A stretch of 64,000 bases of DNA from Microbulbifer elongatus (GCF_021165935.1 NZ_CP088953.1:3209501-3273500); one strand, 5' to 3'. Counted from the first letter of the stretch, positions 17,849 through 28,078 are shown. Numbers and translations: made by a program. The notes: generated by a model from the sequence alone, not told the origin.

Positions 17849-19240
17849 TTAACCCAGGGCGTGCGCGATAAAATCGTGTACCGCAGAAAGCTCATTTGGC
17901 AGAACTTGTAACCGCTCCTCCCGCTCCAGCAGATCCTCCATATGGTGCGGCAGCGGCGCCTTGGTGCCCGGCAGCGCCTTGTCGACGGCCTCGCTGAATT
18001 TCGCCGGGTGCGCGGTGGCCAGGCAGACCATGGGTTCGGCACTGGACTTGCGCGCGCGGCGCGCGGCTTCCACACCAATCGCGGTGTGTGGATCCAGCAG
18101 GTACTCCGTGGACTCATACACATCGCGGATCACTTCCACGGTGCGCTCATCGCCAACCCGCTCCGAGGCAAACAGGGTGCGCGCTTTTTCCAACACGCTG
18201 TCATCGAGTTTCAGTGGCGCGCTGCGATCCGCCAGCAGATCGGCCACCGCCGCGCCGTCACGATCGTACAAGTCAAACAACAGACGCTCGAAGTTGCTGG
18301 ACACCATGATGTCCATACTTGGCGACAGGCTGTGTACCAGCGGCTTGGGAGAGTGATCGTTGGCACTGATGCAGCGATGCAGAATATCGTTGGCATTGGT
18401 GGCGATCACCAGCTGGTTGATCGGCAAACCCATGCTCTTCGCCAGGTAGCCAGCAAAAATATCGCCGAAATTACCTGTGGGCACGGAGAAATTCACCGCC
18501 CGGTGCGGACCACCGAGACTCAGGGACGCGTGGAAGTAGTAGACGATCTGGGCCATGATCCGCGCCCAGTTGATGGAGTTTACCGCAACCAGGCGGCGAC
18601 CGTCGGGCAGGAACCACTGATCGGCAAAGCTCGCCTTCACCATATTCTGACAATCGTCGAAGTTACCTTCGAGGGCGATATTGAATACGTTATCCGACAG
18701 CACCGAGGTCATCTGTTTGCGCTGCACTTCCGAGACGCGGTTGTGCGGGTGCATGATGAAAATATCGATATTGTCGCAATGGCGGCAGCCTTCGATCGCA
18801 GCAGAGCCGGTATCGCCAGAGGTCGCGCCCAGCACCACCACTTTTTCGCCGCGTTTTTTCAGCAGCAGGTCAAACAGCTGGCCGAGGAACTGCAGGGCAA
18901 AGTCCTTGAATGCCAGGGTCGGCCCCTGGAACAGCTCCATTACCCACTCGTTGTGGCCGGTCTGCACCAGCGGTGCAATGGCACTGTGGCGGAAGCTGCT
19001 GTAGGCACGGTCGATAATTCCGCGCATTTCGTCTTCGCTCAGGTCCTCGGAGACAAACGGCCACATGATGCGAAATGCCAGCTCCTGATAACTGAGGCCA
19101 GCCATATCCGCGATTTCCTCGCGGGTAAAGGTGGGCAATTTTTCCGGTACGTACAGACCACCGTCACTGGCAAGTCCGGTGAGAACGGTGTCGGCAAAGC
19201 TCAAGGACGGCGCGCGGCCGCGGGTGCTGATAAATTTCAC
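17849..19240 (-). CDS. thrC: Threonine synthase
   Basis: PLP enzyme converting O-phosphohomoserine to threonine. 463 aa, the longer class found in proteobacteria. The N-terminal MKFISTRG and the PLP-lysine segment GPTLAFKDFALQFLGQL near residue 105 are diagnostic, as are GATSGDTGSAAI and the phosphate-binding VPTGNFGDIFAGY region. Downstream of hom by 79 bases on the same strand, giving the two-gene threonine branch; the homoserine kinase gene is not in the window. Confidence 0.97.
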   Translation of the reverse strand: MKFISTRGRAPSLSFADTVLTGLASDGGLYVPEKLPTFTREEIADMAGLSYQELAFRIMWPFVSEDLSEDEMRGIIDRAYSSFRHSAIAPLVQTGHNEWVMELFQGPTLAFKDFALQFLGQLFDLLLKKRGEKVVVLGATSGDTGSAAIEGCRHCDNIDIFIMHPHNRVSEVQRKQMTSVLSDNVFNIALEGNFDDCQNMVKASFADQWFLPDGRRLVAVNSINWARIMAQIVYYFHASLSLGGPHRAVNFSVPTGNFGDIFAGYLAKSMGLPINQLVIATNANDILHRCISANDHSPKPLVHSLSPSMDIMVSSNFERLLFDLYDRDGAAVADLLADRSAPLKLDDSVLEKARTLFASERVGDERTVEVIRDVYESTEYLLDPHTAIGVEAARRARKSSAEPMVCLATAHPAKFSEAVDKALPGTKAPLPHHMEDLLEREERLQVLPNELSAVHDFIAHALG

Positions 19241-19319
19241 AGTAATTCGATTTAGCGCAATTAATTAAATACATTCCGGCGAGCGGGTTGCGCTCGCCAG
19301 CTTAACGGTTGGCCATGGA

Positions 19320-20687
19320 TCAGCCGAGAGGTTCGACGCGGATACGCACTACCGGCCCCTGAATACTGTCCAGGGCCTCGATCTGGTTCACCGCCTCCTG
19401 CAGCTGTGCCTCGCGAGCACGACTGGTCAGCAGTACCACCGGTACCAGCTCTTCATCTTCCGCCGGTTCGTGCTGGATCAGCGCTTCGATGCTGATGCCC
19501 TGCTCGCTGCAGATGGTCGCCACCTTGGACATGACCCCGGGCTTATCGAAAGCAGAAATACGCATGTAATAGCTGGTTTCCGCATCGCTCATGGGCAGCA
19601 CGTCGTCCAGGTTACCCTGGCTGTCCTGGGTGACGCCTGCCAGTGGCACGCGCTGGTCCGGACGCACATTCAGGGTGCGCGACACGTCCACGATGTCGGC
19701 GATTACCGCAGACGCGGTCGCTTCGGCACCGGCGCCGGCGCCGTAATACAGGGTCGGGCCCACGGCATCGCCGTTAACCAGTACCGCGTTCATTACGCCA
19801 TTCACATTGGCAATCAAGCGCCGCTGGGGAATCAGCGTCGGGTGTACACGCAGCTCCACACCGTCACCGGTGCGCCGGGCAATACCCAGATGTTTGATAC
19901 GGTAGCCCAACTCATCTGCATACTGAATATCTTCCTTGGCAACGCCGCTGATACCTTCGGTGTACACCTTGTCGAAGGCCAGGGGCATCCCAAATGCCAG
20001 AGACGCCATGATTACCAGCTTGTGCGCCGCATCGATACCCTCTACATCGAAGGTGGGGTCTGCTTCCGCGTAACCCAGGGCCTGAGCCTGAGCCAGGGCC
20101 TCGTCGAAGCTACGTCCCTTCTCACGCATTTCGGTGAGGATATAGTTGCCAGTACCGTTAATAATGCCCGCCAGCCACTGTATGCGGTTGCCTACCAGAC
20201 CTTCCCGCAGGGACTTGATAATGGGGATTCCGCCGGCAACGGCGGCTTCATAGGCGATGGTGACACCCTGCTCTGCGGCAGCGGCAAACAGCTCGTTGCC
20301 GTGCTCGGCGATCAATGCCTTGTTGGCAGTCACCACGTGCTTGCCGTTGGCGATGGCGGTCAGAACCAGCTCGCGGGCCACGGTGGTCCCGCCAATCAGT
20401 TCCACCAATACGTCCACGTCCGGATTGGTCGCTACGTCGAAAATATCGCGGGTGATATTCATCTGGCTGGTGTCGCAGTCGGGGTTGTCCCGGCGAGCAC
20501 CAATCTGAACAATTTCAACCGGGCGTCCACAGCGCGCTGCGATTTCTTCGCAGTTGCGCGCCATAACATTGACTGTACCGCCACCTACGGTCCCGAGACC
20601 GCAAATACCGATTCGCACGGCGGGCACAGGGCCTGCCGCTGATAACTTTTCTGAGACCTGGGTGGCTTCGTCGGCGAATGCGCTCAC
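19320..20687 (-). CDS. hom: Homoserine dehydrogenase
   Basis: Reduces aspartate semialdehyde to homoserine, the branch point to threonine and methionine. Nucleotide-binding motif GICGLGTVGGGTVNV is near residue 30; the catalytic region contains NGTGNYILTEM and YAEADPTFDVEGIDAAHK; a C-terminal ACT domain begins near SYYMRISAFDKPGVM and may bind threonine as feedback inhibitor. I choose the GTG start at 20687 (455 aa) because GGAGG lies six bases upstream. A longer frame to 20852 adds unlike residues and reaches unrelated sequence. Monofunctional, not fused to aspartokinase. Confidence 0.95.
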   Translation of the reverse strand: MSAFADEATQVSEKLSAAGPVPAVRIGICGLGTVGGGTVNVMARNCEEIAARCGRPVEIVQIGARRDNPDCDTSQMNITRDIFDVATNPDVDVLVELIGGTTVARELVLTAIANGKHVVTANKALIAEHGNELFAAAAEQGVTIAYEAAVAGGIPIIKSLREGLVGNRIQWLAGIINGTGNYILTEMREKGRSFDEALAQAQALGYAEADPTFDVEGIDAAHKLVIMASLAFGMPLAFDKVYTEGISGVAKEDIQYADELGYRIKHLGIARRTGDGVELRVHPTLIPQRRLIANVNGVMNAVLVNGDAVGPTLYYGAGAGAEATASAVIADIVDVSRTLNVRPDQRVPLAGVTQDSQGNLDDVLPMSDAETSYYMRISAFDKPGVMSKVATICSEQGISIEALIQHEPAEDEELVPVVLLTSRAREAQLQEAVNQIEALDSIQGPVVRIRVEPLG

Positions 20688-20872
20688 AACTTCCCTCCGC
20701 GCATGACATGATCGTACACAGCGCAATAACTGGCGTAAAAATCGAAAAAAGGCCGACAACCTTACTGAGACAGAGGGGAAATTGTCAATTAAATTGCGCA
20801 AGCCGGCTAGAAGAACGCCAAACCGCACAGGCATTGACCCAATCCTGCCCACATACCCGCGTTTACCCTGCC

Positions 20873-20907
20873 AGAAACAACAGGGGCCGGCAAAAGCCGA
20901 CCCCTGA
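20873..20907 (-). terminator. Likely terminator downstream of dsbC
   Basis: Arms CAGGGGCCGGC (20881-20891) and GCCGACCCCTG (20896-20906) pair at 10 of 11 positions around AAAA. On the minus strand the stem is followed by TTGTTTCT. It lies 29 bases past the dsbC stop. Confidence 0.6.
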
Positions 20908-20935
20908 CAGGAAGCAACCGGTTGTGACTTCCGGC

Positions 20936-21691
20936 TCAGATCCCCAGCGCCTTAGCCAAAGTCTCCGGCGGTACATAGCCCGGCACCACGGTACCGTCCT
21001 CCATCACGATAGTGGGCGTACCACGCACATCGATTGACTCGTTGCCCAGCTTGTACTGCGCGGCGACCGGATTGTCCTTACATACCTTCAAGGGCACGTT
21101 TTTACGGTTCTTCAGGTCCGTCAGGGTCTTGTTGGGATCATCCGCACACCAGGCGGTTGCCACCTTGCGGTAACCCACGGAGTTGAGACCGGCACGAGGG
21201 AAGGCCAGGTAACGCACTTCGATACCCCGGCGATTCAGCTCGGGTACGTCGTCGTGCAGCTTGCGGCAGTAACCACAGTCTACGTCGGTAAAGACATAGA
21301 TATGCGCCTTGGTCTCGCCTTTTGGAGAAAACACGATCATGTCGTCGAGGCTCTGGGAATCCATCACCTTCGCGCGGCTTTTACCCCGGCGCTGTTCAGA
21401 CAGGTTCACAACCCGCTGCGGGGTCACTTCAAACAGGTCGCCAGCGATAAAGTGGCCGCCATCTTTGGATACGAACAGGACATTGCCGCCATTGATATCC
21501 ACCTCATACAGGCCCGGCATGGCGCTTTCACGCACCTCACCAAAGCTGGCACTGGGGTTACTCGCCGCCAGTTTGGCCTTGATCTGCTTCGCCACATTGT
21601 CGTCGACAGCAACGGCGGACTGCCCCAGGAGCAGCGCAGTGGTGGCAACCAGTGCAGCGAGAGGCTTGAGTGGCTTGGCTAGAAAATTCAT
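20936..21691 (-). CDS. dsbC: Thiol:disulfide interchange protein DsbC
   Basis: Periplasmic disulphide isomerase that repairs wrong disulphides, kept reduced by DsbD. Signal peptide at residues 1-28 (AALVATTALLLGQSAVA). The N-terminal dimerisation domain carries ESAMPGLYEVDINGGNVLFV. The thioredoxin domain has the active site CGYC at 139-142, a cis-Pro motif RGTPTIVMEDG, and a second Cys pair in TAWCADD and LKVCKDN. ATG 21691 is used because it starts the signal peptide directly; a GTG at 21721 would add ten residues. Lies between hom and the rplS operon on the same strand. Confidence 0.96.
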   Translation of the reverse strand: MNFLAKPLKPLAALVATTALLLGQSAVAVDDNVAKQIKAKLAASNPSASFGEVRESAMPGLYEVDINGGNVLFVSKDGGHFIAGDLFEVTPQRVVNLSEQRRGKSRAKVMDSQSLDDMIVFSPKGETKAHIYVFTDVDCGYCRKLHDDVPELNRRGIEVRYLAFPRAGLNSVGYRKVATAWCADDPNKTLTDLKNRKNVPLKVCKDNPVAAQYKLGNESIDVRGTPTIVMEDGTVVPGYVPPETLAKALGI

Positions 21692-22001
21692 GTTGGGAGT
21701 TACTCCGGTGTTATTCGTCACTGTTGACCCGCGAAAAGGCCCTACTCAGACCCTACAGGCGGGCGCCGGTTCCAGCCCAGTATGGCATCGGACGGTATCC
21801 GCGGGATGGCATTGGCGCACGTTTGTCGCGTTTTACTACACAATCATCGCAAACGCGAACTCAGGTCACCCGTATGCCCGCCGGTCACTGGCGATTGACT
21901 GGCTGGATCACCATCATTGTGACGTTTCAGAGACCCGACCAATAAACCTCAGGCATAAAAAAACCGGAGCCAGGCTCCGGTTTTTTTTGAATAAGCAATG
22001 C
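21692..22001. other. Non-coding gap between dsbC and rplS
   Basis: 310 bases without a supported gene. The right end holds the rplS terminator (21957-21988). The remainder must contain the dsbC promoter on the minus strand, but no convincing -35/-10 pair stands out. Confidence 0.6.
21957..21988 (-). terminator. Rho-independent terminator of the rpsP-rplS operon
   Basis: A-tract, ACCGGAGCC AGGCTCCGGT hairpin (21963-21981) and a run of eight T on the plus strand. On the minus strand it follows the rplS stop by 13 bases and has its own T-tract. Could work in both directions. Confidence 0.92.
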
Positions 22002-22355
22002 TTACTTGGCCAGCTTCTCTTTGATTCGAGCCGCTTTACCAGTCAGGCTGCGCAGGTAGTACAGCTTGGCCTGACGAACGTCACCGCGACGCTTCACAGT
22101 GATGCTGTCAACCAGCGGACTGTGGGTCTGGAAAGTACGCTCAACACCAACACCGTGAGAAATTTTGCGCACGGTGAAGGAGGAGTTCAGGCCGCGGTTA
22201 CGCTTGCCAATCACAACACCTTCAAACGCCTGCAGACGCTCACGGTTACCTTCTTTTACTTTTACCTGAACAACGATGGTGTCGCCCGGTGCAAAAGCCG
22301 GCAGTTCCGCTTTCAGCTGTTCGGTTTCCAGCTGCTGAATGATTTTGTTGGTCAT
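22002..22355 (-). CDS. rplS: 50S ribosomal protein L19
   Basis: Large-subunit protein at the 30S-50S interface. 117 aa, normal length. Recognised by [29 protein letters not shown] and the C-terminal [27 protein letters not shown]. Last gene of the rpsP-rimM-trmD-rplS operon on the minus strand, 78 bases after trmD and directly before a terminator. Expression is expected to follow the operon promoter upstream of rpsP. Confidence 0.98.
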   Translation of the reverse strand: MTNKIIQQLETEQLKAELPAFAPGDTIVVQVKVKEGNRERLQAFEGVVIGKRNRGLNSSFTVRKISHGVGVERTFQTHSPLVDSITVKRRGDVRQAKLYYLRSLTGKAARIKEKLAK

Positions 22356-22433
22356 TTGGAGTTCTCCAAAAGGGTTTTGTGTAGCCTCTCGGCTAGATGG
22401 CCAAATTACTCTCGCCTCCCGGCGAATTCGACG

Positions 22434-23201
22434 TTAATTCTGCTCCTCAGAACCAGACTCCTGCAGGAATTCATCCAGCAGTTGCGCCTGCTCCGGAGAC
22501 AGCGCCAGTGACTCGAGCAGATCCGGGCGACGCTGCTGCGTCCGACCCAAAGCCTGCTTGAGGCGCCAGCGGCGAATCTTCTCGTGGTTACCGGAAAGTA
22601 AAACTTCTGGTACCGACCTGCCCGCGAATTCTTCCGGGCGGGTATAGTGTGGGCAGTCCAACAGGCCCTGGGCGAAGGAGTCCTCCACCGCAGACAGGTT
22701 GTGCCCGAGTGCACCGGGGATCAGCCGGGTTACCGCATCCACCAGCACCATGGCGGCGAGCTCGCCGCCACTCAGCACGTAGTCACCAATGGACCACTCT
22801 TCATCGATCAGGGTCTCGACGATACGCTCGTCAATCCCTTCATAACGGCCCGCCAGCAATACCAGATTGCCGCTGCCGGACAACTGCTCCACCCCCTGCT
22901 GATCCAGCTGCCGCCCCTGGGGTGACAGATAGATAGACGTCGTGGGACCAGTCTCCTCTGCCCAACTGCGCGCCTCCTGCAAGGCCTGGGAGAGAGGCTC
23001 CGCCAGCATCACCATGCCCGGACCACCGCCGTAGGGGCGATCATCCACGGTGCGATGGCGGTCACTGGTGAAATCCCGGGGATTCCAGCAGCGCACTTCC
23101 AGCAAACCGTCTTTTACTGCCCGGCCACTGATACCGTAGTCGGTCAGGGCCGCGAACATCTCTGGAAAGATGCTCACCAGCGCAATGCGCTTGGCAGCCA
23201 T
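22434..23201 (-). CDS. trmD: tRNA (guanine-N1)-methyltransferase
   Basis: Methylates G37 of tRNAs next to the anticodon, using S-adenosylmethionine, and so prevents frameshifting. 255 aa. SPOUT-knot sequences are clear: [13 protein letters not shown] near 55-67, [13 protein letters not shown] near 110-122 and [14 protein letters not shown] near 132-145. The ATG at 23201 overlaps the rimM stop as TGATG, with GGAG just upstream, so the two are translationally coupled. Third gene of the ribosome operon. Confidence 0.98.
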   Translation of the reverse strand: MAAKRIALVSIFPEMFAALTDYGISGRAVKDGLLEVRCWNPRDFTSDRHRTVDDRPYGGGPGMVMLAEPLSQALQEARSWAEETGPTTSIYLSPQGRQLDQQGVEQLSGSGNLVLLAGRYEGIDERIVETLIDEEWSIGDYVLSGGELAAMVLVDAVTRLIPGALGHNLSAVEDSFAQGLLDCPHYTRPEEFAGRSVPEVLLSGNHEKIRRWRLKQALGRTQQRRPDLLESLALSPEQAQLLDEFLQESGSEEQN

Positions 23202-23767
23202 CAGAACTCCGGATCCCAATTGACGGTGATCACACCCTTGGTGAGATCCACACTGGTGATGTATTCGCCCGGGAGATAGGGAATCAGACGCTCGCGCCCG
23301 TCACTCCCCCCGCGCACCACCATCACATCGTTGGCACCGGTTTCCATCAGTCGCACCACTTCCCCAAAGGGCGTCTCGCGACCTTCAAACACACTCACCA
23401 CCTGCAGGCCCTGCAGCTGATGCCAGTAGTACTCACCCTCTTCCAGCTGGGGCATTTCACCACCGATAACGGCAATGTCCCGCTGGCAGAACTGCGCGGC
23501 GACATCCCGATCGTCCACACCTTTGATGTGAATGATCAAGCCCTTGCCGTGATGCTTGCCAGCATCGATTTCCAGGGGCTGCCACTGGGCAGAGCCCTTG
23601 GTCACTGAAGAGGCGGCGGGATTGTGCAGCCACCACTGAGCATACTGCAGTATGTTTTCCATCGGTTCGGTATAGGAATGCACCTTTACCCAACCGCGCA
23701 CGCCATACACCGAGGTAATGCGCCCTACCGTGACCAACTCGTCGCTAGTTACCGAACTTTCAGTCAC
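23201..23767 (-). CDS. rimM: 16S rRNA processing protein RimM
   Basis: Assembly factor for the 30S head that binds ribosomal protein S19. An N-terminal RimM barrel contains [21 protein letters not shown] and a C-terminal PRC barrel contains [16 protein letters not shown] place the start at GTG 23767 (188 aa), which matches family N-terminal length. A TTG at 23791 would add eight residues and lacks a ribosome-binding site. Lies between rpsP and trmD, overlapping trmD by one base. Confidence 0.95.
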   Translation of the reverse strand: MTESSVTSDELVTVGRITSVYGVRGWVKVHSYTEPMENILQYAQWWLHNPAASSVTKGSAQWQPLEIDAGKHHGKGLIIHIKGVDDRDVAAQFCQRDIAVIGGEMPQLEEGEYYWHQLQGLQVVSVFEGRETPFGEVVRLMETGANDVMVVRGGSDGRERLIPYLPGEYITSVDLTKGVITVNWDPEF

Positions 23768-23806
23768 AGGAACACCCCGGAATACAGCCAATCAGGGATC
23801 GAAGAA

Positions 23807-24046
23807 TCAGGCAGATTCTTTCATCAGCTTGCTGACGCGATCAGACAGTTGCGCGCCCTGGCCTACCCAGAACTCAACGCGATCACGGTCGATGCGCAGG
23901 CGCTCTTCCTGACCACGTGCAACCGGGTTGAAGAAGCCAACACGCTCAATGAAACGACCGTCGCGGGATTTGCGGCTGTCGGTCACAGTCAGGTGATAAA
24001 ACGGGCGCTTCTTCGCACCGCCACGAGCCAAACGAATGGTTACCAT
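23807..24046 (-). CDS. rpsP: 30S ribosomal protein S16
   Basis: Small-subunit assembly protein, 79 aa. Recognised by [20 protein letters not shown], the [19 protein letters not shown] segment and [16 protein letters not shown]. The start is fixed by MVTIRL; the frame is open upstream but that part is not ribosomal. AGGAT lies just before the ATG. First gene of the rpsP-rimM-trmD-rplS operon, with two hairpins in its leader. Confidence 0.98.
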   Translation of the reverse strand: MVTIRLARGGAKKRPFYHLTVTDSRKSRDGRFIERVGFFNPVARGQEERLRIDRDRVEFWVGQGAQLSDRVSKLMKESA

Positions 24047-24073
24047 GTAGCTATCCTGTAGTTTCAACACTAA

Positions 24074-24137
24074 CCGGTCAGGGATCTTGACCGGAACATC
24101 CCGCCTCTCGGCGGTATTCCAGACACCGCCGAGGCGG
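24074..24137. other. Two hairpins between ffh and rpsP
   Basis: Stem CCGGTCA/TGACCGG (24074-24080, 24088-24094) and a larger interrupted stem CCGCCTCTCGGCGGT (24101-24115) with 24125-24137. Both would lie in the rpsP leader RNA or at the end of the ffh transcript. Neither is followed by a T-tract on the minus strand, so a simple terminator is unlikely. Role unknown. Confidence 0.5.
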
Positions 24138-24266
24138 AAATCTGCTTTTAAATCAATGTTCAACGAGCCGGAGCTCGCTGAAAGGCGGCGTATTCTAATG
24201 TACGCAACCGGGTTTGTATAGCGGCGAATCCACCGCCAGCAACAAGTTATCGCCTGCGCGCAACCG

Positions 24267-25694
24267 CTACTTCTTTTTAAAGCCAGGCGGCAGGCCACCG
24301 GGCATCCCGCCCATGCCACCCATACCCGCACCACCCATGCCGCCACCGCCCATGCCGGGCATGCCCCCAAGGCCGCGCATCATTTTGCTCATACCGCCAC
24401 CCTTGAGCTTTTTCATCATCTTGCCCATCTGTTTGTGCTGCTTGAGCAGGCGGTTCAGATCCTGAATCTGGGTGCCGGAGCCGGCGGTAATACGGCGCTT
24501 GCGCGAGCCACTGAGAATCTCCGGGTTGCGACGCTCATGGGGCGTCATGGAACTGATAATCGCATCCATACGGCGAAACTCTTTGCCCATGTCTGCCTGC
24601 TGCGCCGCCTGGGCCAGCCCACCCATACCGGGCATCTTGTCCATCAGTGCACCGAGACCGCCCATATTCTGCATCTGCTGCAGTTGATCGCGCAGATCTT
24701 CCAGGTCGAAGCCCTTGCCCTTCTGGACTTTCTTGACGAGTTTTTCCGCCTTCGACTTGTCAATGGTCTGCTCGGCCTGCTCGATCAGAGACAGGATGTC
24801 CCCCATGCCGAGAATACGGGAGGCGATACGGTCGGGGTGAAAGGTTTCCAGGGCATCGGTCTTTTCGCCGACACCGATAAACTTGATCGGCTTGCCCGTC
24901 ACATGGCGCACGGACAGCGCGGCACCGCCACGGGCGTCACCGTCCGCCTTGGTCAGCACGACACCGGTCAGCGGCAGCGCATCGTTAAACGCACTGGCGG
25001 TATTCACCGCGTCCTGGCCAATCATGGCATCGATCACAAACAGGGTTTCCGCAGGTTCCAGGAACTCGTGCAGCTCGCGGATCTCGCCCATCAGCGCTTC
25101 ATCCACGTGCAGGCGACCGGCAGTATCCACGATCAGCACATCGGCAAACTGTTTGCGCGCCGCATCCACCGCCTGACGGGCGATTTCCACCGGTTTCTGA
25201 TCCGCTTCAGAGGGCTGGAACAGCGCCCCCACTTCACCTGCCAGGGTTTCCAGCTGTTTGATGGCCGCCGGGCGGTAGACATCCGCACTGACCACCATCA
25301 CCTTTTTCTTCTCCCGCTCCTGCAGGTATTTGGCGAGCTTGGCCACGCTGGTGGTTTTACCGGCACCCTGCAGACCGGCCATCAGGATCACCGCCGGAGG
25401 TTGCACGGCGAGATTCAGCGGTGTGGCCGCCTCGCCCATCACCTTGACCAGCTCATCCTGTACGATTTTGACGAACTGCTGACCGGGATTGAGCGCCTTG
25501 CTGACTTTTTGCCCCACAGCCGCAGTGCGTACCTGCTGCACGAAAGCCTTGACCACGGGCAACGCCACGTCCGCCTCGAGCAGCGCCTTGCGCACTTCAC
25601 GCAGTGTGTCGCGGATATTGTCATCGGTCAGGCGGGCCTTACCGGTGACCTTTTTCAGTGCCGACGATAATCGGTCGCTCAGGTTATCGAACAT
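24267..25694 (-). CDS. ffh: Signal recognition particle protein Ffh
   Basis: GTPase that with 4.5S RNA targets inner-membrane proteins to FtsY. 475 aa with the N domain ([18 protein letters not shown]), the G domain (P-loop [44 protein letters not shown]) and the Met/Gly-rich M domain that binds signal peptides and RNA. The tail is unusually rich in Gly-Met repeats ([17 protein letters not shown]). Upstream of rpsP on the same strand and divergent from the CcsA-like gene, as in Pseudomonas. Confidence 0.98.
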   Translation of the reverse strand: MFDNLSDRLSSALKKVTGKARLTDDNIRDTLREVRKALLEADVALPVVKAFVQQVRTAAVGQKVSKALNPGQQFVKIVQDELVKVMGEAATPLNLAVQPPAVILMAGLQGAGKTTSVAKLAKYLQEREKKKVMVVSADVYRPAAIKQLETLAGEVGALFQPSEADQKPVEIARQAVDAARKQFADVLIVDTAGRLHVDEALMGEIRELHEFLEPAETLFVIDAMIGQDAVNTASAFNDALPLTGVVLTKADGDARGGAALSVRHVTGKPIKFIGVGEKTDALETFHPDRIASRILGMGDILSLIEQAEQTIDKSKAEKLVKKVQKGKGFDLEDLRDQLQQMQNMGGLGALMDKMPGMGGLAQAAQQADMGKEFRRMDAIISSMTPHERRNPEILSGSRKRRITAGSGTQIQDLNRLLKQHKQMGKMMKKLKGGGMSKMMRGLGGMPGMGGGGMGGAGMGGMGGMPGGLPPGFKKK

Positions 25695-25886
25695 ATCACC
25701 TTCTCAAATCGTAAAAGCCGGATTGGGGCATTCATACTGCGTACTTCAGTAAGTCTGTGGCGGTGTCGCTACCGGCTGCCACCCCAAAAACGCGGCAGTA
25801 TAGCCCAGCCGGGCTTTCCAGCACAGGCGCGCTGTGACACACTGCCCGCCCGGACACATAATGAAACTGTAAGACGGACACACCCA

Positions 25887-26690
25887 ATGGCGGCATTCGC
25901 CCACTGGATGGCTATCGCGCTCTATATCGCCACCACAGGTGTAGCGGCAGCTACCCTGTCTCGCCAATCGCAGACCACCAGACAACCCCTGTTGCTGGGT
26001 CTGTTCGCCTGCGCCCTGGTCGCCCACGCCATTTCTCTCAAATTTACCCTGATCACGGACAGCGGCTTTCGCTTCGACCTGCTCGCGGTCCTGTCATTGA
26101 TTACCTGGTCCGTCGGCCTGCTGTTGCTCTGCCTGTCTCTGCGGCACCGATTGACACTGCTGATTCTCGCCACGGCCCCCCTGGCCGCACTGGCCGAGAT
26201 GGGGGCCGTGCACGCCTGGGGCGGTGTGACGCCGCGCGCACAGATTTCACCGGGTATCGCCGCACACGCGTTTTTCTCCATTGCCGCCTATTCACTGCTG
26301 ACCCTGGCCACCCTGCAGGCCATCTACCTCTACTGGCTCAATCAGCAGCTGCACAATCACCGCCCCGGCGGGATCAGCCGACTGCTCCCGCCTCTGCAGA
26401 CCATGGAGAGCCTGCTGTTTGGCCTGGTGGCCTTTGGTCAGCTACTGCTCACCGCGGCACTGGTTACCGGCACGCTGTTTATTGACGACCTGTTTGGCCA
26501 GCATCTGGTCCACAAGACCGCGCTGTCATTCCTGGCCTGGATTCTGTACAGCATCCTGCTGTGGGGGCACTGGAAAAAAGGTTGGCGCGGCAACACCGCC
26601 GTGCGCTGGACGCTATCCGCCTTCGCCATTCTGATGCTGGCATTCTTTGGCAGTAAACTGGCCCTGGAAGTCATCCTGCCCCAGCAGTAA
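25887..26690 (+). CDS. CcsA/CcmC-like inner-membrane protein (YpjD family)
   Basis: 267-aa polytopic protein of the cytochrome c assembly (CcsA-like) family, often annotated YpjD. About eight hydrophobic helices. The conserved Trp-rich/His region is represented by HAWGGVTPRAQISPGIAAHAFFSIAAY at about 110-136, and the C-terminal half contains HKTALSFLAWILYSILLWGHW. Family members handle haem, but for this subgroup the role is not established. Divergent from ffh and upstream of corB, the usual gammaproteobacterial position. Confidence 0.88.
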   Translation: MAAFAHWMAIALYIATTGVAAATLSRQSQTTRQPLLLGLFACALVAHAISLKFTLITDSGFRFDLLAVLSLITWSVGLLLLCLSLRHRLTLLILATAPLAALAEMGAVHAWGGVTPRAQISPGIAAHAFFSIAAYSLLTLATLQAIYLYWLNQQLHNHRPGGISRLLPPLQTMESLLFGLVAFGQLLLTAALVTGTLFIDDLFGQHLVHKTALSFLAWILYSILLWGHWKKGWRGNTAVRWTLSAFAILMLAFFGSKLALEVILPQQ

Positions 26691-26794
26691 ATCGCATCCG
26701 CGGATCAATGGCTGAGCCGTCGTAAAGTAACGAAAGTTGCGGGCTCAGCCGTTCTGATCCAATATCGCCCCATTCCAATAGAAAGAGCTCTCCC

Positions 26795-28063
26795 TTGAAC
26801 GATCTGCCTCCCGGCCTGTTATTTGCTTTGATAGGCCTGTTGATAGTTATTTCCGCGTTTTTTTCCAGCTCCGAAACCAGCATGATGGCGCTGAACCGCT
26901 ATCGCCTGCGCCATCAGGCGAAAACGGGGCACCGCGGCGCAAAGCGGGCTATGGAGCTACTCGCTCGCCCGGACAAACTGATCGGGGTCATCCTGATTGG
27001 CAACAACATCGTCAACATTCTCGCCTCGGTAATCGCCGGCGCCGTGTTTACCCGCCTCTATGGTGAAGCCGGGGTCTGGTATGCCACTGCAGCTCTCACC
27101 CTGGTGGTGCTGATCTTTGCCGAAATCACCCCGAAAACCATTGCCGCCCTGCACCCGGAGAAAGTCGCCTTTCCCGCCAGCATTATTCTGCGCCCACTGC
27201 TGTGGCTGCTGTCCCCCTTTGTGCGACTGATCGGCAGCGTGTCCAACGGACTGGCGCGCCTGGTCGGGGTGGAGGCGGACAAGGAAGCCGAAGCCGAACA
27301 CCTGGCTCCCGAGGAGCTGCGCTCGGTGGTTTTTGAGTCCGGGGCCCTGTTACCCACCAAGCACAAAGGGATGCTGCTGAACGTGCTGGATCTGGATCAG
27401 GCGACGGTGGAAGACATCATGATTCCGCGCAACGAGGTCATCGGCGTGGACCTGGACAACAGCGCCGAGGATATCCTGCAACAGCTGGCAGAAAGCAGCT
27501 ATACGCGACTGCCCGTCTACCGCGGCGACATCAACCATGTGGTGGGGATACTGCACCTGCGCCGTGCGGCCCAGATTCTGCGCGACGGACCCGAAACCCT
27601 GACTGCGGACACACTGAAATCCCATTTGAACGAACCCTACTTCGTCCCGGAAGCCACCCCTCTGCCCACCCTGCTGATGAACTTCCAGCAGAAGAAGCGG
27701 CGCATGGGGCTGGTGGTGGACGAGTACGGCGAGGTAATGGGGATTGTGACCCTGGAAGATCTACTGGAAGAGATTGTCGGCGACTTTACCGCGAGTCCGG
27801 TACCCAGTGACGATGAAGAAATCATTGAGCAGGACAACGGCTGGTACCTGGTAGACGGTGGCACATCCATTCGCGAGATCAACCGGACCCTGCACTGGGA
27901 ATTGCCCACGGATGGTCCGAAGACCTTTAATGGCCTGATCATGGAACATCTGGAAAGCATCCCGGAGGGCAATATCAGCCTGTATATCCAGGATTACCTG
28001 ATCGAGATCGTGGAAGTTTCGGACAAGATGATTACCAGCGCACGGGCAAAGAAAGCGGGCTAA
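26795..28063 (+). CDS. corB: CorB/HlyC-CorC family transporter
   Basis: Inner-membrane protein linked to magnesium and cobalt efflux; homologue of E. coli YfjD/CorB. 422 aa: a DUF21 membrane domain with about four helices at 1-180 (ISAFFSSSETSMMALNRYRL, LIGNNIVNILASV, FAEITPKTIAALHPEKVAFP), a CBS-domain pair at about 205-330 (MIPRNEVIGVDLDN, GLVVDEYGEVMGIVTLEDLLEEIVGD) and a C-terminal CorC_HlyC domain (GWYLVDGGTSIREINRTL). The start is TTG 26795, because no ATG or GTG nearby keeps the first helix. Convergent with rnhB, 15 bases apart. Confidence 0.93.
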   Translation: MNDLPPGLLFALIGLLIVISAFFSSSETSMMALNRYRLRHQAKTGHRGAKRAMELLARPDKLIGVILIGNNIVNILASVIAGAVFTRLYGEAGVWYATAALTLVVLIFAEITPKTIAALHPEKVAFPASIILRPLLWLLSPFVRLIGSVSNGLARLVGVEADKEAEAEHLAPEELRSVVFESGALLPTKHKGMLLNVLDLDQATVEDIMIPRNEVIGVDLDNSAEDILQQLAESSYTRLPVYRGDINHVVGILHLRRAAQILRDGPETLTADTLKSHLNEPYFVPEATPLPTLLMNFQQKKRRMGLVVDEYGEVMGIVTLEDLLEEIVGDFTASPVPSDDEEIIEQDNGWYLVDGGTSIREINRTLHWELPTDGPKTFNGLIMEHLESIPEGNISLYIQDYLIEIVEVSDKMITSARAKKAG

Positions 28064-28078
28064 GGCGCCCGCCACTGA

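Noticed and set aside
16134..17852. 572-codon open frame antisense to recJ
   Set aside because: Covers recJ on the other strand, has no recognisable domain, and its composition (Gln/His/Arg-rich) is that of a shadow frame.
17942..19255. 437-codon open frame antisense to thrC
   Set aside because: Shadow of threonine synthase; no motifs and no ribosome-binding site.
19320..20852. 510-residue form of homoserine dehydrogenase
   Set aside because: The first 55 residues are unlike the family; GTG 20687 has a strong Shine-Dalgarno and gives a normal N terminus.
24435..25670. 411-codon open frame antisense to ffh
   Set aside because: Shadow frame opposite a fully conserved SRP GTPase.
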